This document shows, piece by piece, positions 32,332 to 44,710 of a stretch of DNA of 64,000 nucleotides. The stretch comes from Calliopum simillimum (taxonomy: Eukaryota > Arthropoda > Insecta > Diptera > Lauxaniidae). Location of the stretch: NCBI GenBank assembly GCA_951812925.1, contig OX638368.1, positions 120,861,309-120,925,308 on the forward strand, written 5' to 3'. A program made the position numbers and the translations under genes. The notes below the pieces were generated by a model that saw only the letters and a list, made by a program, of their open reading frames with translations, was not told where the DNA came from and made no database searches. Position 1 is the first letter of the stretch. Each line of letters opens with the position of its first letter.

Positions 32332-33211
32332 GGTGCATAAAGTGAGCCATGCAGGTGTGACGAATTTCGATGTTTTTTGGTTGGGAATTTCGATCATTTC
32401 AAAAATAATTTCGAGCTGTCTGGGAAATTTCCCATTTTCCGGAAAAGCGGAAAAATTGTTCTGCATAGCTTAGTTTATTTTTTCAGCCAGACGAATCCGC
32501 GGGAGAGTAACTGATTAAATCTTTTAGCGCAGGAATTTCGAGCTATTTTCGAGCTAATTTTGAGCTAAACGCATTTCCGGAAAACTCACAATTTTCCCGG
32601 AAAATCCCAAAAAACTTTTTTTATGGCTAACTTTATTTTTTTCAGCCAGACGAATCCGCGCAAAAAGTAAGCGCTGAAATCTTTTAGTGCAAAAATTCCG
32701 AGCTAGTTTCAAGCTGACCTTGAATGAAGTGTTTTCCGGAAAACCTTAAATTTCCACGGAAAATCCCAAAAAATTTTTTAGGGCTTGCTTTATTTTTTCA
32801 GCCAGACGAACCCATGAGAATATTTGGCGATCATTTCATTTGACACACGAAATTCCAGCTAGTTTCGAGCTTATCAAAAACGAAAAGTGTTTTCCGGAAA
32901 ACCTCAAACTTTCCCGGAAAATTCCAAAAAACCTTTTTTTTTTTGGCGGTACCGTGACATAATCCCCACGGACATAGCCCCATTTCGTAAATGGGTGTAA
33001 TGTCCGCAAATTATTCGGACTTAATCCGAATTATTATGCCCGAAAATTTTTTGCGGATCAGCCTATAATATAACCAACTCCTAGTTTGCTAGCTACAGAG
33101 TAGGGGTAAGTAAGCAGCCTGCGGAAGCAGCTCAGGATTTAAAACTCCCAAAAATCCAACATCGGCTTCGCAGCGGCCTTCGGCCACGGATCAATCAGTA
33201 AAATATCCAAT
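32332..33211. mobile_element. FB-like fold-back element, truncated copy
   Basis: Left arm and GC-rich centre homologous to 14540-15220. It starts AGGTGCATAAAGTGAGCCATG and stops at the centre (ATATCCAATAA), where a fragment of the CACAGG fold-back element has inserted next to TAA. The same left end sits at the same place at 60706, so insertion came before the duplication. Confidence 0.7.
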
Positions 33212-33455
33212 AACATAGGCTTACAAAAAAAAAAAAAAAATGTCATGGCGTTTTGATCAGATTATGTGTTTCCTAGGGACTTTGATGTCCTGAATCCGAA
33301 TCCGGGGTCCGTTTTTTTCCAGAACGTTTGCGAAAAAAGATTTTAAAGTCATATGGAGGTCAAAATGGTCATGTGTCCTTTAGTGATAAATTCACTAAAA
33401 TTCTGAAACAAATTTTTTTTCATTGAGTTCTTAGTCCTTAAAAAGAATATGACAT
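33212..33455. mobile_element. Partial copy of the CACAGG fold-back element
   Basis: CATAGGCTTACAAAA, TGTCATGGCGTTTTGATCAG and TCCTAGGGACTTTGATGTCC match the left arm of 17374-18241. The right arm is missing. Confidence 0.65.
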
Positions 33456-35212
33456 TTTTTTGCTTTAAAATGAAAATTTAAATACAGGCAGCTAAACAAA
33501 AAGCTAATGAATTGAATTATCTCTGTGCTCGTAGTTAAGCATTTTTATAACTAAAATAAATTGAAATTTTTCCCTCAAAAGGACTTAAGCTTGTTATATG
33601 GGTGGTTCTCCAAAAAATGTACCATTCAATGTCCCGTGGCTCAAACCAATGGTGAAATTTAAAATTCGATATTTTAACCATATAAAACAGATACTTAACC
33701 AGAGCTTGTATACAAATTGCTCAGAAAAGTGTTAAAACGTCATTCTCCATCCTGTCCCTAACCGTTTCTTAGTGCACTTAATTTGGCCGTTTCGGAAATT
33801 TTGTTATTTTATACGACATTGCTTGCATAAATATTTCAGCTAATGTTTTTCTGCGTTAATTATTCGAAATTTTTTATTCTATAGAATTGACAACCATGGA
33901 AGTTGGTCCCACAATTAAGACTGTCTCCGCTCAGTTTTTCTTATTCTAATTGAAAATTTTTAAGTATTTAGTAATTGGAGAACTGAAAATGAAGAGAAAA
34001 AGGAGAGTCAGTGTATTTTCAGTTCAGTCAGTTTTGGTTTTTCGACAGAGAGTGTTCGTGTGTTTTTTTTTGTAAAAGACGCAAGTGTGCATCATTCTTC
34101 TCGTAAGTTTTTATAATTACTAAACTTATTACTTTATCTCTATAAAAGTAAACCAATGAACAATTGCGGGGGCTATCCACCAGTTTAAACTTTTTTCAAA
34201 AAAATTGATGTTTTCATTGTGATATTAATGTTTTTGCAACATTTCGTCATTCTTCGATTCATCATTCTCCTTCGTGTTTTTGCAACATTTCAACATTCTC
34301 CGTTTAGGCACCTTGCACCTGTTTTTTTTTTTTTAAGTTTTGCCTAAACTATTTATTTAAAAAATAAAAACTTAACTAAGACCAGGTGGCAACCCTGAAA
34401 ATTTGTGTTGAATTTTTCAAAAGTTGATTTAAGTGTTTCAAGACTAAATTTATTATTTTTTTTTCAAATAAATGGTGTTAGCATACATAACAAAAAAAAA
34501 AAAAAAAAAACCGGGTGGCAACACCGAAAGTTTTGTTAAATTTGAAAAAAGTTTATCTGAGTGTTTCTGCAACCAAAAATTTCAATTTGGTCAAGAAAAG
34601 TATGAATTATATAAGAATTTCGAGAATATCCAGGTGGCAGCCTTAAAAATTCATGTTGGATTTTTCAAAAGTTTATTTAAGCGTTTTGAGACTAAAATTT
34701 TATTTTAACTTTTTATAAAAAAAAAAACCATATGGCAACCCTGAAGGTTTATGTTCATTTTTTAAAAGTGTTCCAGAAGGTAAAGTCATCATATTCTATA
34801 CCTTAATGTAAATAAAAACTAAATAAAATGGGTGGGTTCAAAAATAGGCTTGTTTTGGTACATTTTTCGGAGATTTACCCTTATATGGTCCAATCCCTCA
34901 GCTGCAACAATTGCGCACAAAATTAAGAAAAGTTTTTTTACCTCTATATTGTTTTAAGCAAGATTCACATTAGTAAACATAAACATTTTCTCAATAAAAC
35001 GGGCATAAAATAAAATCTGTCGCACCGATTTAAAAATTTTTTTTTTCAGATTTAAAATTCTTGCTATTTTCGGCATCGTTTTTTTGAAATTCTGACGGGC
35101 AAAAAATTTTTAATTTATTTTCGCTCGGATATAATTCGCTATTTTGGATTTATAATTTTATCTGGAAACTGAGACCTGATGGAGAAATTTTGTAAAAAAC
35201 AAGGAATAATAA
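33456..35212. repeat. Segmental duplicate of 24400-24600 and 26881-28175
   Basis: Two blocks (33470-33660 and 33921-35200) match the earlier region. 33661-33920 is the part replaced there by the CCCA elements. No gene seen. Confidence 0.6.
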
Positions 35213-36144
35213 CACTGTTCGACAATTTCGAACTTTTTGTAAAACACATGAGAAAATCCAAAATATTCTTAAAGTAGACGTTAAGAAAAATACCCGTTTC
35301 TTGTGATTTTTCTCCAGCACTTCACATTTTGTCGAAATTTAAGCTCGAAACCAAAAAAGTCGTTAAAATCAATTAGGAGTTTTCACATTGCATATTAATT
35401 ACATCCCTGACGCGTTTACCTTAAGTTTTAAGAATTTTTCGCCTTTGGTGAAATTTTTTGTAGGATATTTTTGCAAAATTCTTTTACCCATTGTGGCTCA
35501 GTTATAGAAAAAGGAGTCAAAAAGACCCATAAAAACAGGATATAATAGGTAAATGTGTTCCAGGAAAATGGTCCTTGAGTGATTTCGTTATGATCTTGTG
35601 CGAACGAGTTTAATCCAAAATGTAGTTTTGGAGTTCTTCAGTGGGATGAAATTTGGAAAATATTGATTGTTTAAAGTACTTCCTGATTTTAACGATTTTT
35701 TGGTTTCGAGATGAAATTTGGCTTGTTAAGTGTTCAGTAACTAGTAGTGAAATTGTATAGCAAATATTTCTGTAGTACATACTGACTCAATATACTCCTG
35801 CTTTAGTTGTCATTTTTGTACCTTTTTGAGAAAAGGGCAAAAATAACCCTCATGTGGAGGTTGTACAGGGTTAAAATTTTTCACAAAAATATTTCCTGCA
35901 TAAGTTTGCTGAACACATGATACACCTCAGATGTAAGGATCATATAGTTAAATTCATCGATTTAACACAAGAATGCGGTATTTTTGTTTTTTTCATATAC
36001 AGTGGATAAAAACACTTCAAAAATCATTTAAAAAAAATGTGACGTGCTGGAGAAATATCACGAGAAACAGGTACTTTTTTTAACATCTACTTTAACAATT
36101 TTTTGGATTTTCTCATGTGTTTTTTTTTTTTGTGTCAAACAGTG
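35213..36144. mobile_element. TAA-type fold-back MITE, TIR CACTGTTCGACA
   Basis: Ends CACTGTTCGACA and TGTCAAACAGTG with long inverted arms (GAGAAAATCCAAAATATTCT against its near-complement by 36108). It is flanked by TAA on both sides. Copies 4 and 5 show the intact site GGAATAATAATTACATA at 18950 and 28169, so the TAA duplication is proved by empty sites. A partial relative is at 42540-42931. Confidence 0.8.
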
Positions 36145-36504
36145 TAATTACATATCCAGTTAGTGTTATCAAACCAATTTGCCATTTACTACGTACGAAT
36201 ATTTTCTAAATCTGGTTGCAAGATTTGTCACTAGGATATTTCTTAACTTTAAGTTCAATAACACTCTTTTTGAAGTTACATTAAAGAAGAAAATAATTGT
36301 TAGTCATTAAACCATATATGTATGTAATTAGTTGGAAACATTAGCTCCTTTTTCAAAACCCATTAAAGGTACCATCGATCTCTTTCTGTTTTTTCCTCCG
36401 AAAAATCGTATTTAAATTGAAATTTATTAGTTTTTTGATCCTTTAATAGGCCTGTCTAAAAAACAGAGTCCTCTCAGCTACCGTTTGCTAAAGACGCAAA
36501 CGTC
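36145..36504. repeat. 3' flank of S1-like pseudogene 6, first part
   Basis: Aligns with 18960-19320 and 28180-28435. Confidence 0.6.
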
Positions 36505-36900
36505 TGTTGTGGGTTAAAACCACATGCGATGCTCAGTTGAGGCATCTTTTAAATATTTCAAGCTATATTATTGTGGCATCAATTATATGGCATAGTTTTA
36601 GGCATATCTTTTGGTTGACCACGAAGAGTTCAACCATGAGAAATGATGCATTCCGACCTCCGAGATAAATTAGTGAAGTAAGCAGAATTCTATTCTCAAG
36701 ATCATTATGGTCAAGATAATTATACGAGAACAAGATTTGTAAACTATATAAGCTTTATTTAGAGTGAATAAAATTGTCTTTTGATTAGTAAATTAAACTA
36801 ATGAGGTTGTGCGTCTTATTTTAATCGGGAGTGAAAAGTGAGTGTAAGTTCGCAACTTTAATAGGAACATTTGACGGTCAGGAGACCAAAGAACACAACA
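36505..36900 (+). mobile_element. Solo LTR of an LTR retrotransposon (Gypsy-like)
   Basis: 396 bp starting TGTTGTGGGTT and ending GAACACAACA, i.e. TG...CA with 7-bp inverted tips. It is flanked by CGTC on both sides (36501-36504, 36901-36904). Copy 5 has the uninterrupted CAAACGTCACAGAATT at 28431. Inside, TATATAAG near 36753 and AATAAA near 36770 fit a promoter and poly(A) signal. The 4-bp duplication suggests the Gypsy group. Strand is inferred from these signals. No coding part is left. Confidence 0.75.
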
Positions 36901-37056
36901 CGTCACAGAATTAGTTAAAAGCTCCTACAAAGTTCTGCAATAATTATACTTGAATCTGTATGCTCTGTACTCCGTTTATTGATAATTATGATTATTTCCA
37001 TATGTAACATTTTAACAATGAATATTTCTATTTAAAAAACATCCATGTTAATTTTT

Positions 37057-37382
37057 TGCCCATACCAATCCATGGTGCACCAATATTGCGCTTTAGGTCT
37101 TCTATGAAATGCCCAAGCGATTTTATCGCCTTGTTTCACCCACACACCGACGCGTCGTCGCCACCAATTCTATCATCTTTTGAGGCACACCACAAATGAG
37201 CATGATGCTTACCGTTATTGTGCACTTCAACCGCCCAAGACTCGGCTCTGTCAACATATAACTGTGACCAGGCCTCCTAGAACACTAGCGCCGATGGCTG
37301 CTATAACAAAAGGATTGCAGAGCACAGACGTCAGCAGCGTAGTCACCAGCAAAATTGCTACGAGAGCGCACATGACGTTCAT
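37057..37382 (-). pseudogene. S1-like pseudogene, copy 6
   Basis: Start codon at 37382 and signal peptide region are recognisable, and HNNGKHHAHLWCAS, WVKQGDKIAW and QYWC-type pieces remain. A 4-bp excess near 37255 and a 5-bp insertion near 37147 each break the frame. The last about 42 codons, stop and part of the 3' UTR are deleted: the coding sequence joins 3' UTR at 37056/37057. The promoter upstream is intact. It is a dead member of the duplicate series, closest to copies 4 and 5 by its flanks. Confidence 0.85.
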
Positions 37383-37570
37383 TGTAAAACTGTTCGATTT
37401 GATTTTATATCAAATTGCATCTCTCTAGAGTCTGTACTTTGTACAAATAAGCTGAAGTTGCTACTGCACAAGTTAGCAATGTACTAATAACTTTGTGAGT
37501 GCGTTACTTTGTTTATATGTATACACATTCTCGTTTAGAATTAGAGATAACTTTTTGACGTCACACCATA
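37383..37570 (-). promoter_or_regulatory. Promoter of S1-like pseudogene 6
   Basis: TGACGTCA at 37556-37563, 174 bp before the ATG. TATA complement GTTTATATG at 37511-37519. The conserved block stops at 37572 (CACCATATG), where unrelated DNA begins. Confidence 0.6.
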
Positions 37571-38989
37571 TGCTTCACAGTGCTATCATTTTCACTTCAC
37601 TTGAAGTGTTTTGCTCCTGTTTTATCAAAAACACTTCGCCACTTCCTCTTAAATAAAATCACTTCACTTTTTCTTGAATTTAAAATTAAAAATTCAAATT
37701 AAACATTAAACATTAGGAAGATTACCTACATCTATTCCATAATATTAGCAGAAATTCGTTATACCATTTCCTAGAAGTGCGCTTTAAGCCTCAAAGGAGC
37801 GATATTTGCATTCGAAATCTGAGGCAAAAGCTTGCCATCACGCAACTTAACACCACAAGAAGCGTGCTGCTAAGGACCTGCTAGGGTCCTGAAAACAATA
37901 TTAATATAAAAAAAAAGATATTGAATTAGTATGAGACCGTTTCCATCTCAAATTTTTCGAAATTTGAATGGTTCTAAGATTTTTATAAAAACTTACAGAG
38001 CAAGTGCTATGTGCTCAATATAGAGACCTCTCATTATTAGTTTTACGGAAAAATTTTAATTTTGCAAGTTATGGGCATGTCAAAATAGTGTTTTAGCGAA
38101 AAATCGATGAAATTTTTTTTCAACAATTCGCCATTTTGTCAAAAATCATTTGTTTTTAATTTTTGTTTTCGGATTCTTGAAGCATTATAAAGTTATTTTG
38201 ATTTCCATTTTTAAATTGGGAAAATTTTGAAGATTTACAAAATCACGGCTATTTTTTGAAAAATCTGAAAAGTTGATTTTCTCATGTCATGAGTGCAATC
38301 GGTGAACCCTTGGCTTACAGACAAAAATGTATTTCATGCAACACTTTACGAATATGCTACACACCAGCAATATTAAACTTTCTCAAAGATAACACCAAAT
38401 AAATTTTACAAATTTGTCTTCAGAATTGTAAACTTTTGTAATATTTATGAAAGCAGTCAAACGCGTACGTACATATGTTAAAAGTTGAAAAACAGTTGCA
38501 AGATTTTAAGTTTTCGTTACATTCCCTAAATTGTTGAAATGTATGTAAATGTGTGACGAGTACGAATAAGCTAGGGATGCCAATCCCGGGATACCGGCCT
38601 TTTCGAAGTACCGAAAATTTTTTTTAAGACTTTAAAAGACGTTTTATAATTTTAATTTATTAAAATTGAGATCAAATGTTTCCCCGCTAAATTTGAAAAT
38701 GAATAACAGTAATGACCGCAGTAAATTTTATAACCTTTTGCAAAAAAAAATTGTTTTTGATAGTCCACACGCTTAAATGAACGAAACACTCGAATCATTT
38801 TCTACTCAAAAGAAAGGCATCTTACGAAAAAAGTGTCTTAGACATAAAAAGCTAAGAATACTCTTAAAATTTTTTGAAAATTGGTCCAAAAAAAAAGTTT
38901 TAACATTCTGAAAAAATTCCTTAGAGAATTTTAAGCATGTTAAGTTTGCAACACTTTTTTCGTAAGGCTTGCTTTTGAATAAAAACTAC
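37571..38989. other. Intergenic, repeat fragments only
   Basis: 37705-37830 resembles 32190-32310 (CTATTCCATAATATTAGCAG), the distal part of the duplicated unit. The remainder has no gene. Confidence 0.45.
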
Positions 38990-39935
38990 TTAGTAAGGGT
39001 GTTGTCTTTGGCCTGGCCAAACATTAAATACCCTACACTGTAGTGTTTTCAAAACTTTACGGGAGCTGCCAAGACCTCTTTTCTGAATTCACATAGCTTT
39101 TGCTCAGATCTTGCACTTACTATTCTTAGTATTTGAGTGAAATTTGGTTGGATTACCTCAAAAAACGTTTTAAGTATAGCATTTTGAAGCTTTCGCTTCA
39201 GGTGCCATTCACTCTTGTCTGAGGTCGCCTTGTTTTACTCAGAGCTTGCCATTACTGTTTCGATTGCCACACTGAAATTTAGTTGGGTTATCTCAAAAAA
39301 TGTTTTCAGTATAGCACTTTTGCTTATATGGGAGGTGCCACGTCCTCTTGTTCGATTTCATGCAGTTTTTGCTCAGAGCTTGTTTTTATAGTTCTTAATT
39401 TCAAAGTAAAATTAGTTGAATTATCTCAAAAAACGCTTTCTTTATTTTGAATGTTTTGCTTGAATGGGAGGTGCCACACCCATTTGTCCGATTTCGTCTA
39501 GTTTTTGCTCAGAACTTGTTCTTAGTGTCCTATATATTTGTATGTATTATGGTTGTATTGCGCTGCAAAATACTACTAAAGTTGCATTTTAAATATATTT
39601 TTTGTTTGGGTGGTAGGCGTGTCCGTGAACAGATTTCGCTCATTTGCAATAAAGCGAGTTAACTTTGGCAATGAAAGCAGTGTATTAAATTTCCTTGAAC
39701 TATGTTGCTTAGTTTTTCCGTGAAAAATATTTCCACAGACAGCCAGCCAGACAGACAGAAAGACAGACTGATAGACGGACAGAAAGACAGACTGACAGAC
39801 GGACATAGCTATATCGACTCAAAAGGTAGCGCTGATCAAGAATATATATACTTTTTCATATCTGCCACGCCTCCTTCTCTGCGTTACAAATGGAAGGACA
39901 AAGTGAATATACCCTGGGTGAATGGTATAAAAAAG
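38990..39935 (-). mobile_element. Helentron-like element, copy A3
   Basis: Reverse orientation: CTTAGTAAGGGTGT start, TTAAATACCCTACACTG, tandem GGAGGTGCCAC units, the CAGACAGACAG stretch and the ATACCCTGGGTG hairpin end. Same family as A1. Confidence 0.6.
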
Positions 39936-42418
39936 GTTTTGAGTGTTTTCTTCATAGATTTCCAAAAACACTGTTATTTTCAAAAGGTTAACTTTTTTAT
40001 TAGGGTCGTTACATTTTTATGTTCTTGGTATGATATTTTAGGGAAAAGTTTCTTAAATAAAACTTGTGGTTTGCGTTTTTCTTTTATGCCTTTGTTTTCA
40101 AGATTTCGGTCTTTAAAAAAAAATTTACTTAAAATTTTGTACAGAAAAGTCACTTAACTCAACCTTAAAAAGAGATCTAAAATTTTAAAAACTCTTTCAT
40201 ATTTTAAATCAGCCCTAATTTGTAAAGAGAATGAATCATCTCCAATGAAAATCCTATAGAAAACTATTTTGCGCGGATCTGCATAATGGAAATCGTTTTT
40301 GAATAGTATTTTTGACACACAATCGAATATTGTAGAAAGGATATGGTAGCAATATTCCAACATAAAGTTTTGACAAATTTTAATATAGAATTTCAGCTTT
40401 ATAAGAAAAAAACAAAAACAAAAAAAATCAGATCAATACCGAAATCATCGCGGGATCCCGGAATTAGATTCCCTAGTTTAAACATACAACTGCGTACATA
40501 TTGTTATGGAAAATGCGTGCACATTTGCTAATGTGCGTGTAAAAATATTTCTTTTTATTATGATTTTCTATGAAAAACTCATACAACATCAACTTTAATA
40601 CACAGCAGTGACGTGAAAACCTTAAAACTCCAATTAATGTCACTCATACGTCGTCGCGTTGAACGATCATTCACAATATTTGGCTTTGATGAGGAGAATA
40701 GCTTTTGGCAATGTTTTCAGTAACTCCTGTTACATTTCTTTGAAAAAAAAAAAAACAACTGGGAAATTCCCTAAATATATTTCAAAATATATCGAGGAAG
40801 TAAAACAAATAAGAATTTAATAAAGGGCCACTCAAAATGGTTAACAGTTTAATACACAGTAATTCTTTAAAAAAAAAAAAAAGTTAACCTCTATTAACAT
40901 GATTTTGTGAATTTCCATTGATTTAAGCACTCCAACAAAGTAAAATAAAATTGTCAACTGCTAAATCCTTCCCATTCCCAAATTCAAAGGATATAGCTCA
41001 GCAAATACTTAACCCATCGATTATATTTGCTATTTTTAAGCCATACTGCCATATTGTTAACTACACTTTTATTAATAAACAAGAACAACAACAACACCAG
41101 CAACAACAAAAAGAAAGCTGTTGCTCAAATTGATGTAACAAAATTTACAATTTTCCATTTCAATGATTGTTCCGAATTTGAAAAACGTATGAACCCCGAA
41201 AATTTATGCCATGTTGCTGACAACGAAAAATTGCTTGGTTTCATGGAGCCTATGATGGTATTCGTTTTTGGTTTTCTCTTTAACAGCAATTCACAAGTTT
41301 TTGACCACGTGCTGAGTTTTAAGTAAATTAAATATCGATTTTTGACTATTTTCATGCTGTGTGAATTTTTAAAAAGGACATTTTGTTTGTAGCTTATGAA
41401 TTTAATTTAATTTATATATCTATGCGTATGTATATATTTTATACGCTAGAACTGTAGCTGAAACCCCAGAGTAAAAAAAGTCTACATTTATTGGGCAATT
41501 TTGTTGGTATATCCATTGATGCTGTCAGCAACTCGTCATCCTTTAATAGGAATTTTTATATCCTTTTTGTAGCTGTAATAAAATATTTTCATATTTCATG
41601 GTTTTTTTATTTTTGTGTATTATTTTATTATTGTTTTACGTCTGTGTTGAGTTTTGCAGTTACACTCCATTATTGTTGAATGATTTTCAACAATCTTTGA
41701 CCAAAACGTGACATTTTTGCTGATGCGGCCAATGTGTTTGGGATTGTGAATTTTATTAGTTTATTGTTTGTTATGAAATTGGGTTCAATAATAATTTTTT
41801 TATTACATATTGTGAAAAATCTGGTATCAAAGGGTGAAAATTAATTATGTTTTGCAATGATTCTCAAATATAATAAGTGGAGAAAAACATATGCTGGAGG
41901 AACGTTAGTGTTAAATTCATTTATAGTACATATTTAATATGAAGATTAAAATATAATTAACATTTTCTTTATCCTTAATGATTTGGAAGATATTAAAGTT
42001 TTCAATAAGTATACGAGGCAACAATAATTTTGCGGCGTGGAGTTTCGGAGATGATTTCGAGTTCTCATGGTCTACTAATTACGAAAATAATACTCTAGAT
42101 ATCTTTGCTTAAAATTGCAAAAACCATTTTTTTGAGGTATGTTTAAAGTTATGTTGAGCTTACAGTAAACAGCGAAGTTCATTTCTGCTAATGTGCTAAT
42201 GACATCGGATGATAGTCATCATCTTTTTTTTTGGAACTTTTCCTATGGAATCATCACATTCCGAATTATCATCTATCGAATTAAAGGTATCTCAACTCCA
42301 TTTGAATATAATTTAGTCCACTGTATGGAGCTTAGACATCATTACTTGAATAGATGATAATTCTTTAAAGATGAAGGTTATTGAAGAAGATTATTGCTGT
42401 CCTATCGTTTACTGTAAT
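39936..42418. other. Intergenic, no gene seen
   Basis: AT-rich. A CAA-rich microsatellite is at 41083-41112. Open frames across it (up to 151 codons) begin in the A3 repeat or show no domain, so I do not call genes. Confidence 0.4.
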
Positions 42419-42539
42419 TTGGCGCTAGGAAATAACGCCCAAGAAAATAACACCCGAAAAAAAAAACAAAATAATGCCCGAAAAATAATATGATGTAATA
42501 AAGTTATGTAAAGTTATGCAGGATATTACGAGGAATATT

Positions 42540-42931
42540 TTTGTAGACAATTTTAACCCTCTAAAACCCCGACATGTGGGTCATTTTGACCTAAATGTGG
42601 GGGGGTCAAAATGACCCACTTGTAAGGGTCTTAGAGGGTTAAAATTTTCTACAAAAATATTCCTCGTAATATCTTGCATAAGTTTACTGAACACATAATA
42701 CACCTCAAATGTAAGGATCATACAGTTAAATTCATCGATTTAACACAAGAATGCGCTATTTTTGTAGTTTTCATGTACAGTGGATTAAAAAACTTCAAAA
42801 ATCGATTAAAAAAAAATCTGACGTGCTGGAGAAAAACGACGAGACATGGGTATTTTTTCTTAACGCCTACTTTAAGAATTTTTTGGATTTTCTAATGTGT
42901 TTCACAAAAAGTTTAAATTATCGAACAGTTT
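42540..42931. mobile_element. Partial copy of the CACTGTTCGACA MITE
   Basis: GTTTACTGAACACATAATACACC, CGTGCTGGAGAAAAACGA and ATCGAACAGT match the right half of 35213-36144. Confidence 0.6.
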
Positions 42932-43249
42932 ATTACAAAAAAACGAAAAAAATAGGGAAAAACATATTTTGGTAACTTTTCAATGAATTGTTTACAACTT
43001 TTGCATTTTTCCATCGATTTTTTAAGTGGTATCTTATTTTCTTCACAAATATATAATCTATGATACAAAAAAAAATATAAAAAAGTTATTTCTTCTTGTA
43101 TAAATCTGCAGTCGATTTTGATCTTTTCTTAATTTTTTCGAAAAAAAAAAATGTTTTTTTAGAAATCAATTTATTTCGCCGAAACTAACAAACCAACCAA
43201 AAAGGGATGTGAATATCATTTGTAGGTAATTACCTTCCATATGACATAT

Positions 43250-43899
43250 CTGTGGCAACAAACCAGAGTAGCTTATGTCGAAAATCGACGTTTTGAGATA
43301 TTGACTATTTTGTGAAAAATTATTTCAGTTCCGTTTTATTGCAACTTTTTTAATCTCAGAGGTAGTTAATGGATTGAGTAAGACGAGGAGAGGCGAATTT
43401 TAAAAAAAAATTATAAGATATCCTGTATTTTTACTGTTTTATACTTAAGATTTTCTGTGAAAATTTGTTTTGATAAAAATAGCGCCTTAAGTAAAATTAT
43501 AATGTTCTGTTCAAGCTTAAACGTAGTTTGTAACGATTGTAGCTATACATAAGATTTTCTGCTAAAATTGAATTAAAGGGATACCTGTAGATAAGATGTT
43601 TTGGATGCTTTTTTTATTGAAATATTTTTAGCTTATGTAGGTTTAAGGTTTTTTGTTAAAAGAATTATAGAACAGTGAAACGAATGACCGGAAACTTACT
43701 TGATTTAAGATGTTTTGGCAAATGTATAATTATTTGAAAAAACTTAAGCTATAAAATAAAGCATCATAACTTTGTTTGAACACGATATTTTTTGGAAAAG
43801 GTTGAACAGAAATAAGCCTTTTGAAAACTTGAATAATTATAGCATGAAAACTCAATTTTCACTTATGTCGACTTAAGCTACTCTGGTTTGTTGCCACAG
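43250..43899. mobile_element. 650-bp MITE, TIR CTGTGGCAACAAACCAGAG
   Basis: Perfect inverted ends over about 28 bp (to AGTAGCTTA), flanked by AT on both sides. The interior is AT-rich without a gene. Confidence 0.75.
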
Positions 43900-44710
43900 A
43901 TATAATACGTTTGAATAAAAACATTGGTTCTTGAGATATTTGTATTTAAATGGAACAATCTTTTTTTTTCGAAAACGACACGAAAAAAAAAAAATAATGC
44001 AATTTTCGGAATGTCATTCACTGGGGAAACAATTTTTACTTATTTGTTGAGTACAAAGCCCAAAAATTTGGGTTTTATTTCGGTTTTTTTGGGCGTCATT
44101 TCGATATATTTTTAAAAAACGAAATAACGCCCAAATTATTTTCATACAAATAAATTTTGGGCGTTATTTTCAAAATGATTATCGCCCAAATTAATATGAA
44201 AATAATTTGGGCGTAGTTTCGTTTTTGATTTTGGGCGTTATTTCATATTTTTTGGGCGTTATTTCGTTTTTTATTTTGGGCGTTATTACGTCAATTTTAT
44301 TTTTTGGGCGTTATTTCGTTTTTTAAAAAAAAACCCCAAAATTTATTTGTATGAAAATAAGTTGGGAGTTATTTCGTTTTTATTTTAAAAAAACGAAATA
44401 ACGCTCTAAATGTATGAAATAACTCCCAAAAACAGAAACGAAATAACGGCCAAATTATTTTTATTTAAACTTGAGCGATAATCAATTTAGAACAACGCCC
44501 AAAAATTTGGGCTTTATTTCGCTTTTTTTGGCCGTTTCTTCGATTTATTTTTAAAAAACGAAATAACGCCCAAAAACGAAATAACGCCCAAATTATTTTC
44601 ACACAAATAAATTTTGGGCGTTATTTCCAAAATGATTATCGCCCAAATTTATATGAAAATAATTTGGGCGTTATTTATTTATTTTTTTTTGGACGTTATT
44701 TCCAAACGCC

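Larger units (their letters stand above)
42419..44710. mobile_element. Fold-back element built of GGGCGTTATTTCG repeats
   Basis: Left end GGCGCTAGGAAATAACGCCC and right end GGACGTTATTTCCAAACGCCC are inverted relatives. Between 44040 and 44710 the word TTGGGCGTTATTTCG or its complement occurs many times in alternating orientation. Two other elements sit inside (42540-42931 and 43250-43899). No coding sequence. Confidence 0.5.

Noticed and set aside
39702..40157. 151-codon frame rich in DRQKDR repeats
   Set aside because: Translation of the Helentron-like repeat and its CAGACAGA stretch; no protein domain.
41027..41326. 99-codon frame with Asn-rich start
   Set aside because: Begins in a CAA microsatellite and shows no known domain or splice partners.
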